Shown here in pieces: positions 7,025 through 7,980 of a DNA stretch of 7,980 nucleotides; positions within the stretch are counted from its first letter, which is position 1; the number at the start of each line of letters is the position of its first letter. Origin of the DNA: Thermoplasmatota archaeon (GTDB taxonomy: Archaea; Thermoplasmatota; Thermoplasmata; Thermoplasmatales; Thermoplasmataceae); contig JAMCUV010000102.1 in the NCBI GenBank assembly GCA_023379345.1, positions 1-7,980 of the forward strand, read 5' to 3'. The position numbers and the translations under genes were made by a program. Under the pieces are notes generated by a model. The model saw only the letters and a program-made list of their open reading frames with translations. It did not search any database and was not told the DNA's origin.

Positions 7025-7693
7025 TCAGTGCACCCCCATGCTTCCTGATCCAGAATCAGTGCGGCTGTTGCTGCCACCTCTTGCCGCATTGAGTGCAGCC
7101 AGAACCGTGTAAGGAGAGGGAGGGCAGCCGGCAATTTCCACATGATATCTCTCCCGGTCCAGCGGTGCATCCCCAACAATGCCGCCCGTAACTGCACAGG
7201 CTCCAAGGGCAATCACAAGCCTTGGTTCCGGCATGGCCTCATAGGCCCTGTCCAGCGCCTCTTTCATTCCAGGCGTCATGACCCCCATTATGACGATTGC
7301 ATCGGCATGCCGCGGAGTATTCACCATGAATATGCCCAGGCGGTTTGCGTCGTACTGGGGAGAAAAGATGCTGAGAAACTCCATGTTGCAGGAACCGCAG
7401 GCACCGGAATCTAGGGGAAAGACATGAAATGACTTCCTGAATGTTTTCTCAGATTTCTTCACGGTAAATATGTCCTGATCTCCAGTTGGCTGGTAATCCG
7501 GCAAGCACCGGCGGCAGAATATGCATTTTTCCATGATCCAGCCCTCCGGTGTTATTGCCTCAATGGGGCAGTTGCTTCCATTGTTCCCGGAAAGGCGTGA
7601 GGGCCACTGCGGCGCAGCATCTGGATCAGTGGAAGGAAACCTTTCGGTCTTTATCCCCTTTCTCACTCCATTGAGGAACCAGATGCTGCTCAC
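7025..7693 (-). CDS. fused ferredoxin-NuoB/HyfI-like small subunit
   Basis: A 222-aa cytoplasmic-side electron-transfer subunit of two parts. Residues 1-90 are a reduced ferredoxin (HyfH/NuoI-like) domain: NCPIEAI (C42) and KCIFCRRC (C57, C60, C63) supply exactly the four ligands of one [4Fe-4S] cluster, while the first CxxCxxC of a normal two-cluster ferredoxin is absent. Residues 94-205 are a NuoB/HyfI/MbhJ-type domain with the proximal (N2-like) cluster ligands C99 and C102 (SGACGSCNMEF), C166 (LGACAVTGG) and C190 (GCPPSPYTV), and family motifs NTPRHADAIVIMG and EAMPEPR. The tail (205-222) is Ser/Gly-rich. The start is GTG at 7693-7691, overlapping the TGA of the large-subunit gene (GTGA), with GGTGATG (7702-7696) as Shine-Dalgarno, so translation is probably coupled. 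It should pass electrons between an external donor or acceptor and the large subunit. Confidence 0.9.
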   Translation of the reverse strand: MSSIWFLNGVRKGIKTERFPSTDPDAAPQWPSRLSGNNGSNCPIEAITPEGWIMEKCIFCRRCLPDYQPTGDQDIFTVKKSEKTFRKSFHVFPLDSGACGSCNMEFLSIFSPQYDANRLGIFMVNTPRHADAIVIMGVMTPGMKEALDRAYEAMPEPRLVIALGACAVTGGIVGDAPLDRERYHVEIAGCPPSPYTVLAALNAARGGSNSRTDSGSGSMGVH

Positions 7694-7980
7694 TGCATCA
7701 CCACCGAAAGTTCAGATATCCAGATGCCGAAGCTCTCCCAGTTGAAGTGGTAATCCGTGAAGATATTGCCTGCCATGGATTTCCTGAAGGCATCAATATT
7801 GAGCAGTGATGGAGACGACATCTGGATGTCATCAATCCTGCCGTCACTGATTTTTACGTAGTAGAACAGATCTCCCTGCGGGCTCTCAACCCTGGCTGCG
7901 CCTTCACCGTTCATTCCTGCGGTCTCCGCTGCCGGAGAATTTCCGCTGATCTCCAGTGCATCAGAGATCATGTCAGCGGA
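7690..7980 (-). CDS. C-terminus of group 4 hydrogenase-like large subunit (HyfG/HycE/NuoD-like), Ni-site cysteines absent; partial
   Basis: The last 96 codons of a gene whose 5' part lies beyond the right edge; the frame is open through 7980 (S-A-D before the first visible Met). GEGAARVESPQGDLFYYVK and the following DGRIDDIQMSSPSLLN match the conserved C-terminal region of HycE/HyfG/NuoD (the E-x-P-R-G segment, then I-x-D-G and P...N). In real [NiFe] hydrogenases the protein then ends near DPCxxC, whose cysteines bind Ni and Fe. Here the end reads NIFTDYHFNWESFGIWISELSVVMQ in two stretches, with no cysteine at all. This large subunit therefore probably lacks a [NiFe] site, as in complex I NuoD or Ehr-type complexes. 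The N-terminal CxxC region is outside the window. It overlaps the next gene by four bases. Identification as this family is firm; the catalytic role is unknown. Confidence 0.85.
   Translation of the reverse strand, partial: SADMISDALEISGNSPAAETAGMNGEGAARVESPQGDLFYYVKISDGRIDDIQMSSPSLLNIDAFRKSMAGNIFTDYHFNWESFGIWISELSVVMQ

Noticed and set aside
1..7980. CRISPR arrays, insertion sequences, rRNA/tRNA genes or long repeats
   Set aside because: I looked for them along both strands and saw no repeated spacer pattern, transposase motif, terminal inverted repeats or cloverleaf; the window is almost fully accounted for by ordinary protein genes.

Overview
This window most likely comes from an archaeon of the Thermoplasmata (Thermoplasmatales-like), with mid-range GC by eye. 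The reasons are a Sulfolobus/Thermoplasma-type gluconate dehydratase, a KaiC/RadA-like RecA-fold protein, frequent AGG/AGA (Arg) and ATA (Ile) codons, AT-rich TATA-like boxes placed for short or absent leaders, and GGTGAT-type Shine-Dalgarno sequences. The order-level assignment is inference; a Sulfolobales or other acidophilic archaeal origin is not excluded.

Left part (1-4217): central carbon metabolism. A full-length AcnA-type aconitase (minus strand, 122-2824) is divergent from a gluconate/galactonate dehydratase (plus strand, 3021-4217), the first committed enzyme of the archaeal Entner-Doudoroff branch. The roughly 200-bp region between them holds a plausible TATA element for each gene and a 20-bp near-perfect palindrome that could be an operator. 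The first 64 bases hold the edge of another gene whose strand is uncertain.

Middle (4218-5238): a structured, fairly GC-rich 115-nt spacer, then a 301-aa KaiC/RadA-like protein with an N-terminal coiled coil and a clearly non-canonical P-loop. It converges, with only 14 bp between stop codons, on the operon to its right.

Right part (5253-7980, minus strand): the downstream end of an operon for a group 4 hydrogenase-like, complex-I-related membrane complex. In transcription order it encodes the C-terminus of the large (HyfG/HycE/NuoD-like) subunit, a small subunit made of a one-cluster ferredoxin domain fused to a NuoB/HyfI-like domain, and a HyfB-like antiporter-type membrane subunit. The three genes are tightly coupled (a GTGA overlap and a 2-nt gap). 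The large-subunit C-terminus has no cysteine where true [NiFe] hydrogenases carry their second CxxC pair. The complex is therefore probably not a hydrogen-evolving [NiFe] enzyme but an Ehr-type (energy-converting hydrogenase-related) module of unknown substrate. The membrane subunit also has Leu in place of the conserved TM8 lysine. This metal-site-less, fused and streamlined complex is the most interesting content of the window.
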